Positions 17,413 through 27,134 of a DNA stretch of 64,000 nucleotides are shown piece after piece. Under the pieces are notes generated by a model that saw only the letters and a program-made list of their open reading frames with translations, did not search any database and was not told where the DNA came from. Location: the NCBI GenBank assembly GCA_009838465.1, contig VXRN01000027.1:77079-141078 (forward strand). Direction: 5' to 3'. Origin of the DNA: Dehalococcoidia bacterium (GTDB lineage Bacteria > Chloroflexota > Dehalococcoidia > Lucifugimonadales > UBA1123). Position 1 is the first letter of the stretch. Each line of letters starts with the position of its first letter. The position numbers were made by a program, and so were the translations under genes.

Positions 17413-19485
17413 ATGACAACGATGATAGAGAGCGACCGCCCGACAATCGCAGACGAACGACCGCGGCGTTTGAGACTGCTGACGGCTTTGGTACTGACTG
17501 CCATAGGCGCATTGGTCTTGGCCTGTGGAGCAGAGCCTTCCGGCTCTCAGGCCCAGGCTCCGACCAGTGTACCCTCTGTACAGACCCTCGAAGATACACC
17601 GTCTCCGGCGCCCCCCACGACGTCGCCCACACCCAGACCGACTGAGGAGACGAGAACGGAGAATGCAGCTCCGCCATCGGCCCCCGAACCGATGCCTACT
17701 TCAATACCGAGTTCCCAGGCTGCTGTCGAAATGTCGACTTCCCCTGAGATACGGGTCATGCCCATGCTGCCTCCGCCTCCAGACAGGGACCTCAGCGAAC
17801 TCGCGGTGCGTCTTCGCGGCGCTGCAGTTGACGACCGCACGCCGGAACCCGCCGAGCCGATGTCCGTCGGAGACCGGCGCGACTTCTGGCTAACTGACCT
17901 TGACGACGGCTCGGCCACAAAAATCAGCGCGACTCTCAGGGTTGTGAGCGAGAATGCCTACTGGTTCATGGACGATGCCGTAACCGTAAACCAGGCTGGC
18001 CTGGAGGAAGGGGCCCGGCTGTACGAGCAGCAAGTGAGGCCCGTGGTCGTAGAGACTTTCGGCGACATACGGAGTCCGGGCATAGACGGCGACCCGCGCC
18101 TGATAGTCCTGCATTCCAGGCTGGACGGAGCGGCTGGCTACTACGGTCCGAGCGACGAGTACCCGGCGGAGGTGCATCCCCACAGCAACGAGGGCGAGAT
18201 CATATACATAGACGCCGAGTTGCTCCCTCCCGGCTCCGAGATCTATATGTCCGTACTGGCTCACGAATTTCAGCACGCCATACACTTCAACCAGGATATG
18301 GGCGAGGACTCGTGGGTCAACGAGGGACTATCGGAACTGGCTACCCAGATTTCCGGGTATGAAGTCAATTCGTTCGACGCCTTTCTTCCGCGCCCCGACA
18401 CACAGCTGAACTACTGGCCCGAATCGTCGGCAAGAAGATTCGCCCACTACGGCTCCTCCGCGCTGTTCTTCATCTATCTCACACAGAGAGTAGGCGGAAC
18501 CGCGCTCATCAAGGACCTGATGACCGAGCAACTGGACGATGTTGCCGGTGTGGATGCCTTCCTTCGGGATTTCGGCCTGAGGTTCGAGGACGTGTTCGCC
18601 GACTGGGTGGTAGCCAACTATCTGGACGCCGATGACGAAAGATACGGCTACCTGGACAACGACGTAAGGATTCGCAGGGCGCGTCCGCTGGGAGACGGGA
18701 AAGGGCGCGAGATGTCCCTGCCTCAGTTCTCGGCAAGGTATCACTCCCTGAGGAGCAATGCGGCGGAAGGAACCCTCAGATTCCGGGGGAGCACGCAAGT
18801 ACGCCAGGTGGAGGCCGATTGCATCAGCGACGACGGGTGTTTGTGGAGCGGTCGGGGAGACTCGATCAACACCAAGGCGACACGCGAGTTCGACCTGGCA
18901 GGCCTTGAAGACGCCAACCTGGAGTACATGGTCTGGTTCGACATAGAAGACGGCTGGGACTATGGCTACGTGGAGGTATCCGACGATGGCGGCCGCACCT
19001 GGACCATCCTGGAAGGTCAGCACACTTCGGACGACGACGTGAGCGGCAACGCCTACGGCCCGGGCTACACGGGGCGGAGCCGGGAGTGGAAGCAGGAGTC
19101 CATAGACCTCACTTCCTTTGTCGGCGACCCTGTTCTCATCAGGTTCGAATATGTGACGGACGCCGCCGTTTACCGCGACGGATTCATGGTCGCGGCCGTA
19201 TCGGTTCCTCAACTGGATGGTGGCATGGATACGGGTGAGTGGATGAGTGAAGGCTTTACTCCCGCGCGAAAGAGCCTTCCGCAGCGGTTTATCGTGCAGG
19301 TCGTCACTAATGGGGCAGACGGCGAATACGAAGTATCGCGGCTGAACCTTGACGGCAACAATTTCGGCGAAATCACGCTGAGCGGGTTGGACACACCGGA
19401 CAGAGAGGTCGTCATCGTCGTGTCTCCCGTGACTCCTGACACCCGCCACAGCGCGAGTTACACTCTGGAATTCCTTCCACAATAG
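17413..19485 (+). CDS. Secreted zinc metalloprotease lipoprotein (immune-inhibitor-A-like)
   Basis: 690 residues. A lipoprotein signal ends in LVLAC (Cys38), followed by a long Pro/Thr/Ser-rich linker to about residue 130. The catalytic domain has HEFQH at 284-288 with Glu285 as base, and the third-ligand motif WVNEGLSELA about 20 residues later, the gluzincin-like arrangement also seen in M6 proteases. Near residues 490-590 there is a MAM/immune-inhibitor-A-like beta-sandwich (YMVWFDIEDGWDYGYVEVS, GGRTW, VLIRFEYVTDAAVYRDGF). It is probably anchored on the outer face of the membrane and degrades protein, making peptides for the ABC importer encoded immediately downstream. Whether the propeptide is cleaved is unknown. 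Confidence 0.82.
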   Translation: MTTMIESDRPTIADERPRRLRLLTALVLTAIGALVLACGAEPSGSQAQAPTSVPSVQTLEDTPSPAPPTTSPTPRPTEETRTENAAPPSAPEPMPTSIPSSQAAVEMSTSPEIRVMPMLPPPPDRDLSELAVRLRGAAVDDRTPEPAEPMSVGDRRDFWLTDLDDGSATKISATLRVVSENAYWFMDDAVTVNQAGLEEGARLYEQQVRPVVVETFGDIRSPGIDGDPRLIVLHSRLDGAAGYYGPSDEYPAEVHPHSNEGEIIYIDAELLPPGSEIYMSVLAHEFQHAIHFNQDMGEDSWVNEGLSELATQISGYEVNSFDAFLPRPDTQLNYWPESSARRFAHYGSSALFFIYLTQRVGGTALIKDLMTEQLDDVAGVDAFLRDFGLRFEDVFADWVVANYLDADDERYGYLDNDVRIRRARPLGDGKGREMSLPQFSARYHSLRSNAAEGTLRFRGSTQVRQVEADCISDDGCLWSGRGDSINTKATREFDLAGLEDANLEYMVWFDIEDGWDYGYVEVSDDGGRTWTILEGQHTSDDDVSGNAYGPGYTGRSREWKQESIDLTSFVGDPVLIRFEYVTDAAVYRDGFMVAAVSVPQLDGGMDTGEWMSEGFTPARKSLPQRFIVQVVTNGADGEYEVSRLNLDGNNFGEITLSGLDTPDREVVIVVSPVTPDTRHSASYTLEFLPQ

Positions 19486-19521
19486 CCTGATGCTGCTCGT
19501 ACTTCATCCCTCGACTCATAC

Positions 19522-19550
19522 TTGACAACATTTCAATCCAGACTTAGGAT
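19522..19550 (+). promoter_or_regulatory. Promoter of the peptide ABC transporter operon
   Basis: TTGACA (19522-19527), 17-nt spacer, TAGGAT (19545-19550). This is a near-consensus sigma70-type promoter about 85 nt upstream of ATG 19637. Confidence 0.65.
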
Positions 19551-19559
19551 TGCCTCAAA

Positions 19560-19588
19560 TTTCGGGAAGGTTATGGTATTTCCCGAAA
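19560..19588 (+). promoter_or_regulatory. Leader hairpin/operator of the peptide ABC operon
   Basis: A perfect 9-bp inverted repeat, TTTCGGGAA (19560-19568) with TTCCCGAAA (19580-19588), sits at the predicted transcription start. It could be a repressor operator or an mRNA 5' hairpin; there is no T-run. Confidence 0.45.
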
Positions 19589-19636
19589 CTCCGTTCATTA
19601 GACCCAAGTCATGGAAAGACTGGAGGAGGTTGTCGG

Positions 19637-21829
19637 ATGAGTTTCAAGAAGATCGGGGTATTGCTCCCCCTTGTGTTGGTTGCCTCGGTACTTGTTCTAG
19701 CGGCCTGCGGCAGTTCCGAGGAAGAAGCACCCGCGGCCCAGGTACAGCCAACAGCAGCCCCGGCGGCTCCCGCTCCCGCTGTTCAGCCGACAGCCGCCCC
19801 CGCGGCCCCCGCGCCTGCCGCTGTATCTCAGCCGGCAACGGCCCCCGCAGAATCACAGATGGGCGCAGCGCTCATTGGAGAGTTAGAGGGCCCAACAATA
19901 ATAGATGACGAAGGTATGTGGCCTGCCAGCTTCAACGAAGCTCCTCAGTTGGCAGAACTCGTCGCTGCCGGTACATTGCCTCCAGTCGCCGAGCGAATCG
20001 GCGAAGATCCGCTGGTGATCAAGCCCGTTCACGAGATAGGGCAGTACGGCGGTGTATGGCGGCGCGGCTTCAGCGGCCCTGCCGACAAGTGGAACGGCTA
20101 CCGGTGCTGCACCGGCACGGACCACGTTCTGTACTGGGACTATACTGGCGGCACTCCCAGGCCAAACATTGCCAAGGGCTGGGAAGTCAGCGCAGACGGC
20201 ACGACGTTCACACTGTTCCTGCGCAAGGGCATGAAGTGGTCGGACGGACACCCGTTCACGGCGGACGACTTCGTGTTCTGGTATGAACACATGCACAACA
20301 ACGAAGAGTTGATTCCGGTCAAGACGTCCTACTTCCAGACGCCGAGCGGGGCGGGAACGCTTGAGAAGGTTGACGACCACACGGTCAAGATAACCTTCCC
20401 GGACCCGTACTACCTGTTCATAGACGTACTGGCAGGAGCTACGCACCTGGGCGGACACGCCTACCAGGGCCCTCACGCCAGGGGAATGTTCGCGCCCGCG
20501 CACTACATGGAGCAGTTCCACCCGGCGTTCATCGGGCAGGACGAGGTGGACAAGATAGTTGAGGCTGAGGAGCTGGACAACTGGGTCACGCTGTTCAAGC
20601 AGAAGAACGACTGGGCGCTGAACCCCGATCTGCCGGTAGTAACACCGTGGAAGACAGTGCAGCCTATCACAGAACCCACGTGGGTCATGGAGCGCAATCC
20701 TTACAGCATCTGGGTGGACACGGAGGGCAACCAGCTTCCGTACATAGACAAGGTGATCATGACCGTGTTCGAAAACCTAGAGGTGCATAACCTTCGCGCC
20801 GTCGCGGGTGAGTACGACATGCAGGCCCGACACGTGGACATTCAGAAAGTTCCGGTCTTCCTGGAGAACGAGGAGAAGGGCCAGTACAAGCTCTACCTCG
20901 ACCCCGGCGACTACGGTTCGGACATGCAGGTCAAGATCAATAAGAGCTTCGAGGACGACCCCGAGATAGGAGATCTACTGCGCAATGTCGACTTCAGGCG
21001 CGCGCTGTCACTCGGAGTGGACCGAGACCAGATAAGCGAGACCTTCTTCCTGGGCATTGCGCCCCCTCGCAGCGTGGCGCCCGTGGCGTCCAACGAGTGC
21101 TACCCGGGCCAGGAGTACGAACTGAAGTGGCATACGCACGACCCTGCCCAAGCTAACTCGCTTCTGGATGGACTGGGTTACACGGACAAGAACGCCAACG
21201 GCATCCGAATGAGGAAGGACGGCCAGGGCGCGCTCACGCTGGAGGTAACCACGCTGGGCGGACAGTTCGTGCAGTACACGCAGATCATGGAAGCGATCAA
21301 GGAGCAGTGGGCGGACATTGGCGTCGGGCTGGACGTGAAGGAAGTGGAGCGCAGCTTGGCGGGCCAGATATACCGGGCCAACCAGCACCAGCTCGCGGCG
21401 TGGAACAACGACGGCAGCGAGCACCTGTTCACATTCCCCGGCCACGTATTCCCGTTCTCGCAGGGCAGTTCGGGCGGCACGCTGCTCGGCCTGTGGTTCC
21501 AGACCAATGGCGAAGAGGGCATGGAGCCTCAGCCATATCTGAAGACGATAATGGAGAACTGGCGCAGGGGCTTCAGCGTTCCAAAAGATGAGCGCGTGGC
21601 TCTATGCAAAGAGGTCTGGCAGCTAGCAGTGGACAACGTGAACAACATCGGAATCGTTGGCCCCGGTCCTGCCTCGATGGGCGTGCGAATCGCCAAGACG
21701 GATCTCGGCAACATACCGTCCAGGCACTACAACAGCCCTGACGGCAAGACTCCGGGAATCTCCCGGCCGGTCACTTTCTACTGGAAGAGCGATGCGAACC
21801 GCCAGCCTCAGGAACTGAGCATCCAGTAA
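19637..21829 (+). CDS. ABC transporter substrate-binding lipoprotein, family 5 (peptide/opine type)
   Basis: 730 residues, a large solute-binding lipoprotein. ATG 19637 has AGGAGG about 7 nt upstream and starts a clean signal MSFKKIGVLLPLVLVASVL with lipobox LAAC (Cys24); a longer frame from 19550 lacks this. An Ala/Pro linker follows to about 75. The SBP_bac_5 body includes LYWDYTGGTPRPNIAKGWE, LRKGMKWSDGHPFTADDFVFW and FRRALSLGVDRDQISETFF. It heads an operon with two permeases and two ATPases. Family members bind oligopeptides, nickel, opines or sugars; the ligand cannot be named, but the adjacent protease favours peptides. Confidence 0.93.
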   Translation: MSFKKIGVLLPLVLVASVLVLAACGSSEEEAPAAQVQPTAAPAAPAPAVQPTAAPAAPAPAAVSQPATAPAESQMGAALIGELEGPTIIDDEGMWPASFNEAPQLAELVAAGTLPPVAERIGEDPLVIKPVHEIGQYGGVWRRGFSGPADKWNGYRCCTGTDHVLYWDYTGGTPRPNIAKGWEVSADGTTFTLFLRKGMKWSDGHPFTADDFVFWYEHMHNNEELIPVKTSYFQTPSGAGTLEKVDDHTVKITFPDPYYLFIDVLAGATHLGGHAYQGPHARGMFAPAHYMEQFHPAFIGQDEVDKIVEAEELDNWVTLFKQKNDWALNPDLPVVTPWKTVQPITEPTWVMERNPYSIWVDTEGNQLPYIDKVIMTVFENLEVHNLRAVAGEYDMQARHVDIQKVPVFLENEEKGQYKLYLDPGDYGSDMQVKINKSFEDDPEIGDLLRNVDFRRALSLGVDRDQISETFFLGIAPPRSVAPVASNECYPGQEYELKWHTHDPAQANSLLDGLGYTDKNANGIRMRKDGQGALTLEVTTLGGQFVQYTQIMEAIKEQWADIGVGLDVKEVERSLAGQIYRANQHQLAAWNNDGSEHLFTFPGHVFPFSQGSSGGTLLGLWFQTNGEEGMEPQPYLKTIMENWRRGFSVPKDERVALCKEVWQLAVDNVNNIGIVGPGPASMGVRIAKTDLGNIPSRHYNSPDGKTPGISRPVTFYWKSDANRQPQELSIQ

Positions 21830-21935
21830 CATAAACACCGAGCGATCAGACGGGAGCGGGTCAGACATCCGGCCCGCTCCCACGATTTCTATCAAATCTT
21901 AATGCAAGGTACCCAGAATCCAGGGGTTGTAGAGA

Positions 21936-22925
21936 GTGTTATCTTTCCTCGCGCGTCGCCTCGTGTTGGCTCTCATCACTGTGTGGGCGATCTCTCTCAT
22001 CACGTTCGTGATAATCCAGTTGCCCCCGGGCGACTATGTGACCGCCTATATAGCGCAGTTGGAGACGCAGGGCGACTTCGTATCCGAGGACGAGGCCATA
22101 AATCTTCGCGCCGAATACGGACTGGAGCAGCCCTTCCCGGTGCAGTATTATAAGTGGATGCGGCAAGCTCTGAAAGGCAATTTCGGGGTGGCGATGGAGT
22201 ACAGGAGGCCGGTCAGCGAGGTCATCGGAGACCGACTGCTACTGACGGCCGCCCTGACTTTCACCTCAATCATATTTACCTGGATTCTTGCCATTCCGAT
22301 AGGGATTTATTCGGCGGTGAAGCAGTACTCTATTGGAGACTACACATTCACTTTCATAGGGTTCATTGGGCTGGGAGTGCCCAACTTCCTGCTCGCGCTC
22401 GTGGTACTGTACGCGGGGTTCGTGTGGTTCGGTGCAAACGTGGGTGGACTGTTCTCCCCTGAGATGGTTGACGCGCCGTACAGCGTGGCCAAGGTGCTGG
22501 ATCTGCTCAACCATCTGTGGATGCCATCCCTGATTTTGGCCATAGCGGGCACGGCGCAGCTAATCAGGGTGTTGCGCGCCAATCTTTTGGACGAACTGCG
22601 TAAGCCATATGTGGTGACCGCGCGTGCCAAGGGCCTGTCCGAGTGGAGGGTGGTACTCAAGTACCCGTTCCGCGTGGCGATGAACCCGCTCATCAGCACT
22701 ATCGGATACCTGCTCCCGCTGATAGTATCGGGCAGCATCATCGTGTCGGTGGTTATGAGCCTGCCAACGGTCGGCCCGCTTCTTCTGAAGGCGCTGATCG
22801 CGCAGGATATGTTCCTGGCCGGGACGATCATCCTGATGATCGGGCTAATGACCGTGGTGGGCACGTTCATCTCGGACCTCCTGTTGGCTTGGGTGGACCC
22901 TCGCATCCGACTGGAGAGCACATAG
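21936..22925 (+). CDS. ABC transporter permease, DppB/OppB type
   Basis: 329 residues with six predicted membrane helices. The N-terminal FLARRLVLALITVWAISLITF and the EAA-loop region LLDELRKPYVVTARAKGLSE, followed by YPFRVAMNPLI, are characteristic. Start GTG 21936 gives MLSFLARR. There is a 106-nt gap after the binding-protein gene. It pairs with the next gene (one base between them) to form the transmembrane channel. Confidence 0.93.
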   Translation: MLSFLARRLVLALITVWAISLITFVIIQLPPGDYVTAYIAQLETQGDFVSEDEAINLRAEYGLEQPFPVQYYKWMRQALKGNFGVAMEYRRPVSEVIGDRLLLTAALTFTSIIFTWILAIPIGIYSAVKQYSIGDYTFTFIGFIGLGVPNFLLALVVLYAGFVWFGANVGGLFSPEMVDAPYSVAKVLDLLNHLWMPSLILAIAGTAQLIRVLRANLLDELRKPYVVTARAKGLSEWRVVLKYPFRVAMNPLISTIGYLLPLIVSGSIIVSVVMSLPTVGPLLLKALIAQDMFLAGTIILMIGLMTVVGTFISDLLLAWVDPRIRLEST

Positions 22926-22926
22926 A

Positions 22927-24078
22927 ATGGCTGAGAACACAAGCGCTCTCGAAGGAGCTTTGTCCCAGGCCGCGGAAGCCAGCCGCAGCGAGGAGCGAAT
23001 CTACGCCGCTTCGCAGTGGCAGTTGATGTGGTGGCGTCTTCGCCGCCACAAGCTGGCGATGATAGCGGGCATAACGCTGATCGCCTTCTATTGCGTCGCG
23101 CTGGGCGCGGACTTTCTATCGACGTCCGACCCTACACAACCCGAGGCGCAGCGCGGACTGCTCTCGCCCCAGCGCATACACCTCTTCGACGGCTGGATGC
23201 CGAGTCCTCACGTGCTCGCGGTCTCCGGCAAGCGCGACCCGATAACATTCCAGAGGGTCTATGAGGTAGATCCCGATACCAAGATTCCGCTCCGATTATT
23301 CGCGCGCGGATTCGAGTACAAGTTCCTTGGGCTTATCACGACCGACCGCCACCTGATAGGCGTTGATGCGCCGTATAAGGCGGAAGACACTATTTTCATA
23401 CTGGGGACGGACCTCCAGGGGCGAGATCTGTTCTCGAGGTTACTAAGCGCGACACGAATCTCTATGACTATCGGGCTGGTAAGCGTCGCTATAACGCTGT
23501 TCCTGGGCGTGCTGCTGGGAGGGATTTCCGGTTACTACGGCGGCTGGGTGGACATAGTAATCCAGCGCATAATCGAGATACTTCGCTCGATTCCGACAAT
23601 TCCGCTCTGGATGGGAATCGCCGCCGGCGTGCCGAGGGACTGGTCCATTCTGAAGGTGTATTTCGCCATCACGATCATCATTGCGATCATCGGCTGGACG
23701 GAGGTCGCGAGGGTTGTGCGCGGACGCTTCCTGTCGCTACGTGAGGAGGACTTCGTGGCAGCGGCGGAACTGGCGGGCGCCAGCCAGATGCGGATCATAT
23801 TCAGGCACATGGTGCCGTCGTTCCTCAGCCACATCATTGCGGCTACTACTCTGGCCTTCCCCGCTATAATAATTGCCGAGACATCGCTTAGCTTCCTGGG
23901 ACTGGGGATGCGCCCACCCGCGATAAGCTGGGGTGTATTGCTCCAGGCGGCGCAGCAAGTTCAGGCCGTGGCGCTCACGCCGTGGCTCTTGGTACCCGCG
24001 GTGCCTGTGATTATCGCGGTGCTCGCTTTCAACTTCCTCGGTGACGGACTCAGAGACGCTGCAGACCCCTATGGATAG
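22927..24078 (+). CDS. ABC transporter permease, DppC/OppC type
   Basis: 383 residues. An N-terminal cytoplasmic stretch, a first membrane helix in RHKLAMIAGITLIAFYCVA, then a long extracytoplasmic insertion (about 65-150) before ILGTDLQGRDLFSRLLSATRISM, the DppC signature. The EAA loop reads EDFVAAAELAGASQMRIIFRH. The end LGDGLRDAADPYG is typical. It begins one base after the dppB-like stop and overlaps the ATPase start, indicating coupled translation. Confidence 0.93.
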   Translation: MAENTSALEGALSQAAEASRSEERIYAASQWQLMWWRLRRHKLAMIAGITLIAFYCVALGADFLSTSDPTQPEAQRGLLSPQRIHLFDGWMPSPHVLAVSGKRDPITFQRVYEVDPDTKIPLRLFARGFEYKFLGLITTDRHLIGVDAPYKAEDTIFILGTDLQGRDLFSRLLSATRISMTIGLVSVAITLFLGVLLGGISGYYGGWVDIVIQRIIEILRSIPTIPLWMGIAAGVPRDWSILKVYFAITIIIAIIGWTEVARVVRGRFLSLREEDFVAAAELAGASQMRIIFRHMVPSFLSHIIAATTLAFPAIIIAETSLSFLGLGMRPPAISWGVLLQAAQQVQAVALTPWLLVPAVPVIIAVLAFNFLGDGLRDAADPYG

Positions 24079-25117
24079 AGATATGACGCAAAGCAACGGA
24101 CAGACCGAGCCACTCCTTTCGGTGCGAGATCTAAGTACCCACTTTCCCCTGGACGAGGGGACGGTCATCGCGGTGGACGGCGCGAGCTTCGACCTGTACC
24201 CGAGCCAGACGCTCGGCATCGTGGGAGAGAGTGGCTGCGGCAAAAGCGTCACCGCGCGCTCTATACTCGGCATACTGGACAAGCCGGGGGTGATAGTAGG
24301 CGGCGAGATCATGTTCCGGTACAGGGACCGCAACGGCGGAACAGAGGAGTTCCGCGACCTTACCGACTTCGACCCCGACGGCTCGGAGATGCGGGCGATA
24401 AGGGGCGGCGAGATCGCCTACGTGTTCCAGGAGCCGATGACTTCTTTCAGTCCCGTGCATACAGTCGGCAACCAGCTAATGGAAGCAATCATGCTCCACA
24501 GGGACGTGGATAAAGACGAGGCTCGTGAGATGGGCGCAGAGATGCTTCGACGAGTCGGGATACCTCTGCCGGAACGCAGGATGGACGAGTATTCGTTCCA
24601 GTTGAGCGGCGGTCTGCGCCAGAGGGCAATGATAGCGATGGCTCTGTCGTGCAGTCCGCGTATTCTGATCGCCGACGAGCCAACGACCGCCCTGGACGTA
24701 ACGACACAGGCGCAGATCCTCGACCTGATGATCAACCTTCAGCAGGAACAGGACATGGCCATCATGCTCATAACCCACGACCTGGGCGTGATAGCGGAGA
24801 TGGCGGACTACGTGGTGGTGATGTACCTGGGGCAGGTGGTGGAGAGCGCACCGGTGGACGACATATTCCACAATCCGCAGCATCCGTACACCCGGGCCCT
24901 GCTGGAGTCCATACCGCGCATACAGTCCGACGCATCGCAGGACCGCCTGGCCTCGATAACCGGATCGGTGCCGCATCCATACGCGAGGCCGAGTGGCTGT
25001 CCGTTCAACCCGCGCTGTCCGGCATTCATGCCCACCGTTTGCGATGCGAACGAGCCGACGCTGCAACCCATCAGCGAAAACCATGAAGTAAGTTGTTTCC
25101 TTCATCATGGGGTTTAG
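24071..25117 (+). CDS. ABC transporter ATP-binding protein, DppD/OppD type
   Basis: About 348 residues. Walker A is GESGCGKSVTARS, the signature LSGGLRQRAMIAM, Walker B ILIADEPTTALDV and the switch histidine in LITHDLGVIAE. The C-terminal oligopeptide-transporter domain with cysteine motif GCPFNPRCPAFMPTVCD is present; in this family it may hold an Fe-S cluster. ATG 24071 overlaps the permease stop; ATG 24083 is an alternative. One of two ATPases energising the importer. Confidence 0.92.
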   Translation: MDRDMTQSNGQTEPLLSVRDLSTHFPLDEGTVIAVDGASFDLYPSQTLGIVGESGCGKSVTARSILGILDKPGVIVGGEIMFRYRDRNGGTEEFRDLTDFDPDGSEMRAIRGGEIAYVFQEPMTSFSPVHTVGNQLMEAIMLHRDVDKDEAREMGAEMLRRVGIPLPERRMDEYSFQLSGGLRQRAMIAMALSCSPRILIADEPTTALDVTTQAQILDLMINLQQEQDMAIMLITHDLGVIAEMADYVVVMYLGQVVESAPVDDIFHNPQHPYTRALLESIPRIQSDASQDRLASITGSVPHPYARPSGCPFNPRCPAFMPTVCDANEPTLQPISENHEVSCFLHHGV

Positions 25118-25145
25118 GTCAGAATCAGGATTTACAGGATGAATA

Positions 25146-25169
25146 GATTCCCGCTTTCGCGGGAATGAC
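25146..25169. repeat. REP-like palindrome, copy 1
   Basis: GATTCCCGC-TTTC-GCGGGAATGAC-type hairpin in the gap between the two ATPase genes. Further copies lie at 30612-30636 and 49400-49423, with a degenerate one near 35690. It may act as an mRNA-stabilising or terminating hairpin inside the operon. Confidence 0.7.
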
Positions 25170-25230
25170 GGTGGGATACGCGGGATTGGCGGGAACTGGG
25201 TAGGCGAATTTTGCAGGTGGAGCATAGGTC

Positions 25231-26289
25231 TTGACTGAGAATAATTCACAGAACGACCAAAATGGTGGGGGCGAGAGACTGCTGGAGATCAACAATCTCC
25301 GCAAGTATTTCCCGATAAAGCAGGGACTGCTTAGACGCGAGGTCGGCAACATCCGTGCCGTGGATGACGTGAGCTTCCACATAAACGAGGGTGAGACCCT
25401 GGGCCTGGTAGGTGAGAGCGGATGTGGCAAGACCACCACCGCAAGGTGCATCCTCAGGGCGATAGACCCGACAAGTGGCGAGATACTGTTCAGGTCGGAG
25501 GAAGGTGGCACCGTGGATGTCGCAGCCGCTCCACGGACGCAGTTGAGAAACCTGCGCCAGGAAATGCAGATGATCTTCCAGGACCCGTTCTCATCTCTGA
25601 ATCCGCGCATGACGCTGATGGACATCGTTGGCGAGCCGCTTGTGATAACCGGCGTCGCCAAGTCTGAGCGTGAGGACAGAGTTGCCGAGCTTCTGAGCAT
25701 GGTGGGTCTCAGGCCGGAGTTCATGCGCAGGTTCCCCCACGCCTTCAGTGGTGGGCAGAGACAGCGCATCGGCATAGCCAGGGCTCTCGCTCTCAACCCG
25801 CGACTCATAGTCGCAGACGAACCGGTTTCGGCGCTCGACGTGTCCGTACAAGCCCAGGTACTCAACCTCATGATGGACCTCCAGAGCGAACTGGGGCTGA
25901 CGTACCTATTCGTCGCGCACGACCTGAGCGTAGTCAAGCACATCAGCGACCGCATCGCGGTCATGTACGTTGGCAAGCTGGTGGAGATGGCGCCGACGGA
26001 CGGGTTGTTCGACTCGCCCAAGCATCCCTACACGGCGGCGCTGCTCTCGTCGGTGCCAGAGCCCGACCCGCGTGTGCGCCGCGACCGAGTGGTGCTCCAG
26101 GGTGAGGTCGCCAACCCTGCGAATCCGCCCAGCGGGTGTTACTTCAATCCGCGCTGCGAGTACGCGACGGACATCTGTCGCAGCGAGACTCCACAACTAC
26201 GTGAGATCGCGCCGGGCCATTACGCGAGCTGTCACCGGGCCGAGGAGCTTAGCCTGGGGAGCGCGACGGCGAATACGGCCGCGGACTGA
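25231..26289 (+). CDS. ABC transporter ATP-binding protein, DppF/OppF type
   Basis: 352 residues. Walker [14 protein letters not shown], signature [15 protein letters not shown], Walker [14 protein letters not shown], switch [13 protein letters not shown]. The DppF hallmark [22 protein letters not shown] is present, as is the C-terminal [15 protein letters not shown] cysteine motif. TTG 25231 is preceded by GGTGGAG. Last gene of the importer, separated from the previous one by a 113-bp gap with a REP-like hairpin. Confidence 0.93.
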   Translation: MTENNSQNDQNGGGERLLEINNLRKYFPIKQGLLRREVGNIRAVDDVSFHINEGETLGLVGESGCGKTTTARCILRAIDPTSGEILFRSEEGGTVDVAAAPRTQLRNLRQEMQMIFQDPFSSLNPRMTLMDIVGEPLVITGVAKSEREDRVAELLSMVGLRPEFMRRFPHAFSGGQRQRIGIARALALNPRLIVADEPVSALDVSVQAQVLNLMMDLQSELGLTYLFVAHDLSVVKHISDRIAVMYVGKLVEMAPTDGLFDSPKHPYTAALLSSVPEPDPRVRRDRVVLQGEVANPANPPSGCYFNPRCEYATDICRSETPQLREIAPGHYASCHRAEELSLGSATANTAAD

Positions 26290-26456
26290 GAAGGGTAATC
26301 ACTGGCTTCACGGCTCGATTTCGGGCGCTCAGTTAGACGCGCACGGATTGGCATTGCTAGACTGTTCTGTAGGACTCCATCGACGATGTCCCGCCGGGCT
26401 TTATTGGATAATCTGCCTTTTGCCCGGAACACAGAGTGAAGACCAGATAGACTCCC

Positions 26457-27131
26457 ATGCGAAACCAGGACGTTTCACTCAGAACCTATCCCCGCCTGAG
26501 GCCTCCACCGCCAGATGAAGGGAGGCTGGCGCGGTACGGATACTTGGTAATCTGCCTGGCGACCTACGGTGGGGCGCTGGGAGCGTCCTCTCTGTTGGTG
26601 AACTTCCTGTCCCGCACGAAGTATCCCGACATTCCGGAACACATGGCGCTTGCGCCTACTCTACTCCTGTCGGGCGGCGCGTTCGTAGTGTGCGCCGTCC
26701 TTGGCGGACTCATAGCTTACTGGTTCGGCCAGTGGGACGAGCCGCTGCGATACATCATCAAGTGGCTGGTGATCGGATTCGGATTCGGGATACTTTCTCC
26801 GATCATAAGTGGCGGCACTCTGCCAGTGAGCCTGGTCCTCGTGGAAATTGAAGCTGGGGTGTTGCCCGTGAGCGAGGCGCCCGTGCGCCTGATCAATGCT
26901 TTGTTCCACATACCTCGATTCGCGTTCACGCACGGTGTGTTCGGACTATTCACGGGTATGCTCGCGGGCGCGCTGTTCGCCTTTGGGGCACTGTTCATAT
27001 CGGGGCTGCGCGAGTTGGCTGGCGGTCCGATTGCCAGGTACGGCCCCTATGTGCTTGCGGTCCTGCTCTCCATCGTCTTTTACGCAATCTCTACGGTAGC
27101 CGACGCGCCGACGCTCGCCAGATTCGGCTGA
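26457..27131 (+). CDS. Integral membrane protein of unknown function
   Basis: 224 residues with about five hydrophobic helices: around 28-50 (YLVICLATYGGALGASSLLV), 66-88, 98-120, 155-178 and 195-215. An N-terminal Pro-rich cytoplasmic segment precedes them. I do not recognise a family. It is a single gene, converging on the MFS gene, and follows a 167-bp gap in which I see no other feature. Confidence 0.55.
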   Translation: MRNQDVSLRTYPRLRPPPPDEGRLARYGYLVICLATYGGALGASSLLVNFLSRTKYPDIPEHMALAPTLLLSGGAFVVCAVLGGLIAYWFGQWDEPLRYIIKWLVIGFGFGILSPIISGGTLPVSLVLVEIEAGVLPVSEAPVRLINALFHIPRFAFTHGVFGLFTGMLAGALFAFGALFISGLRELAGGPIARYGPYVLAVLLSIVFYAISTVADAPTLARFG

Positions 27132-27134
27132 CAC

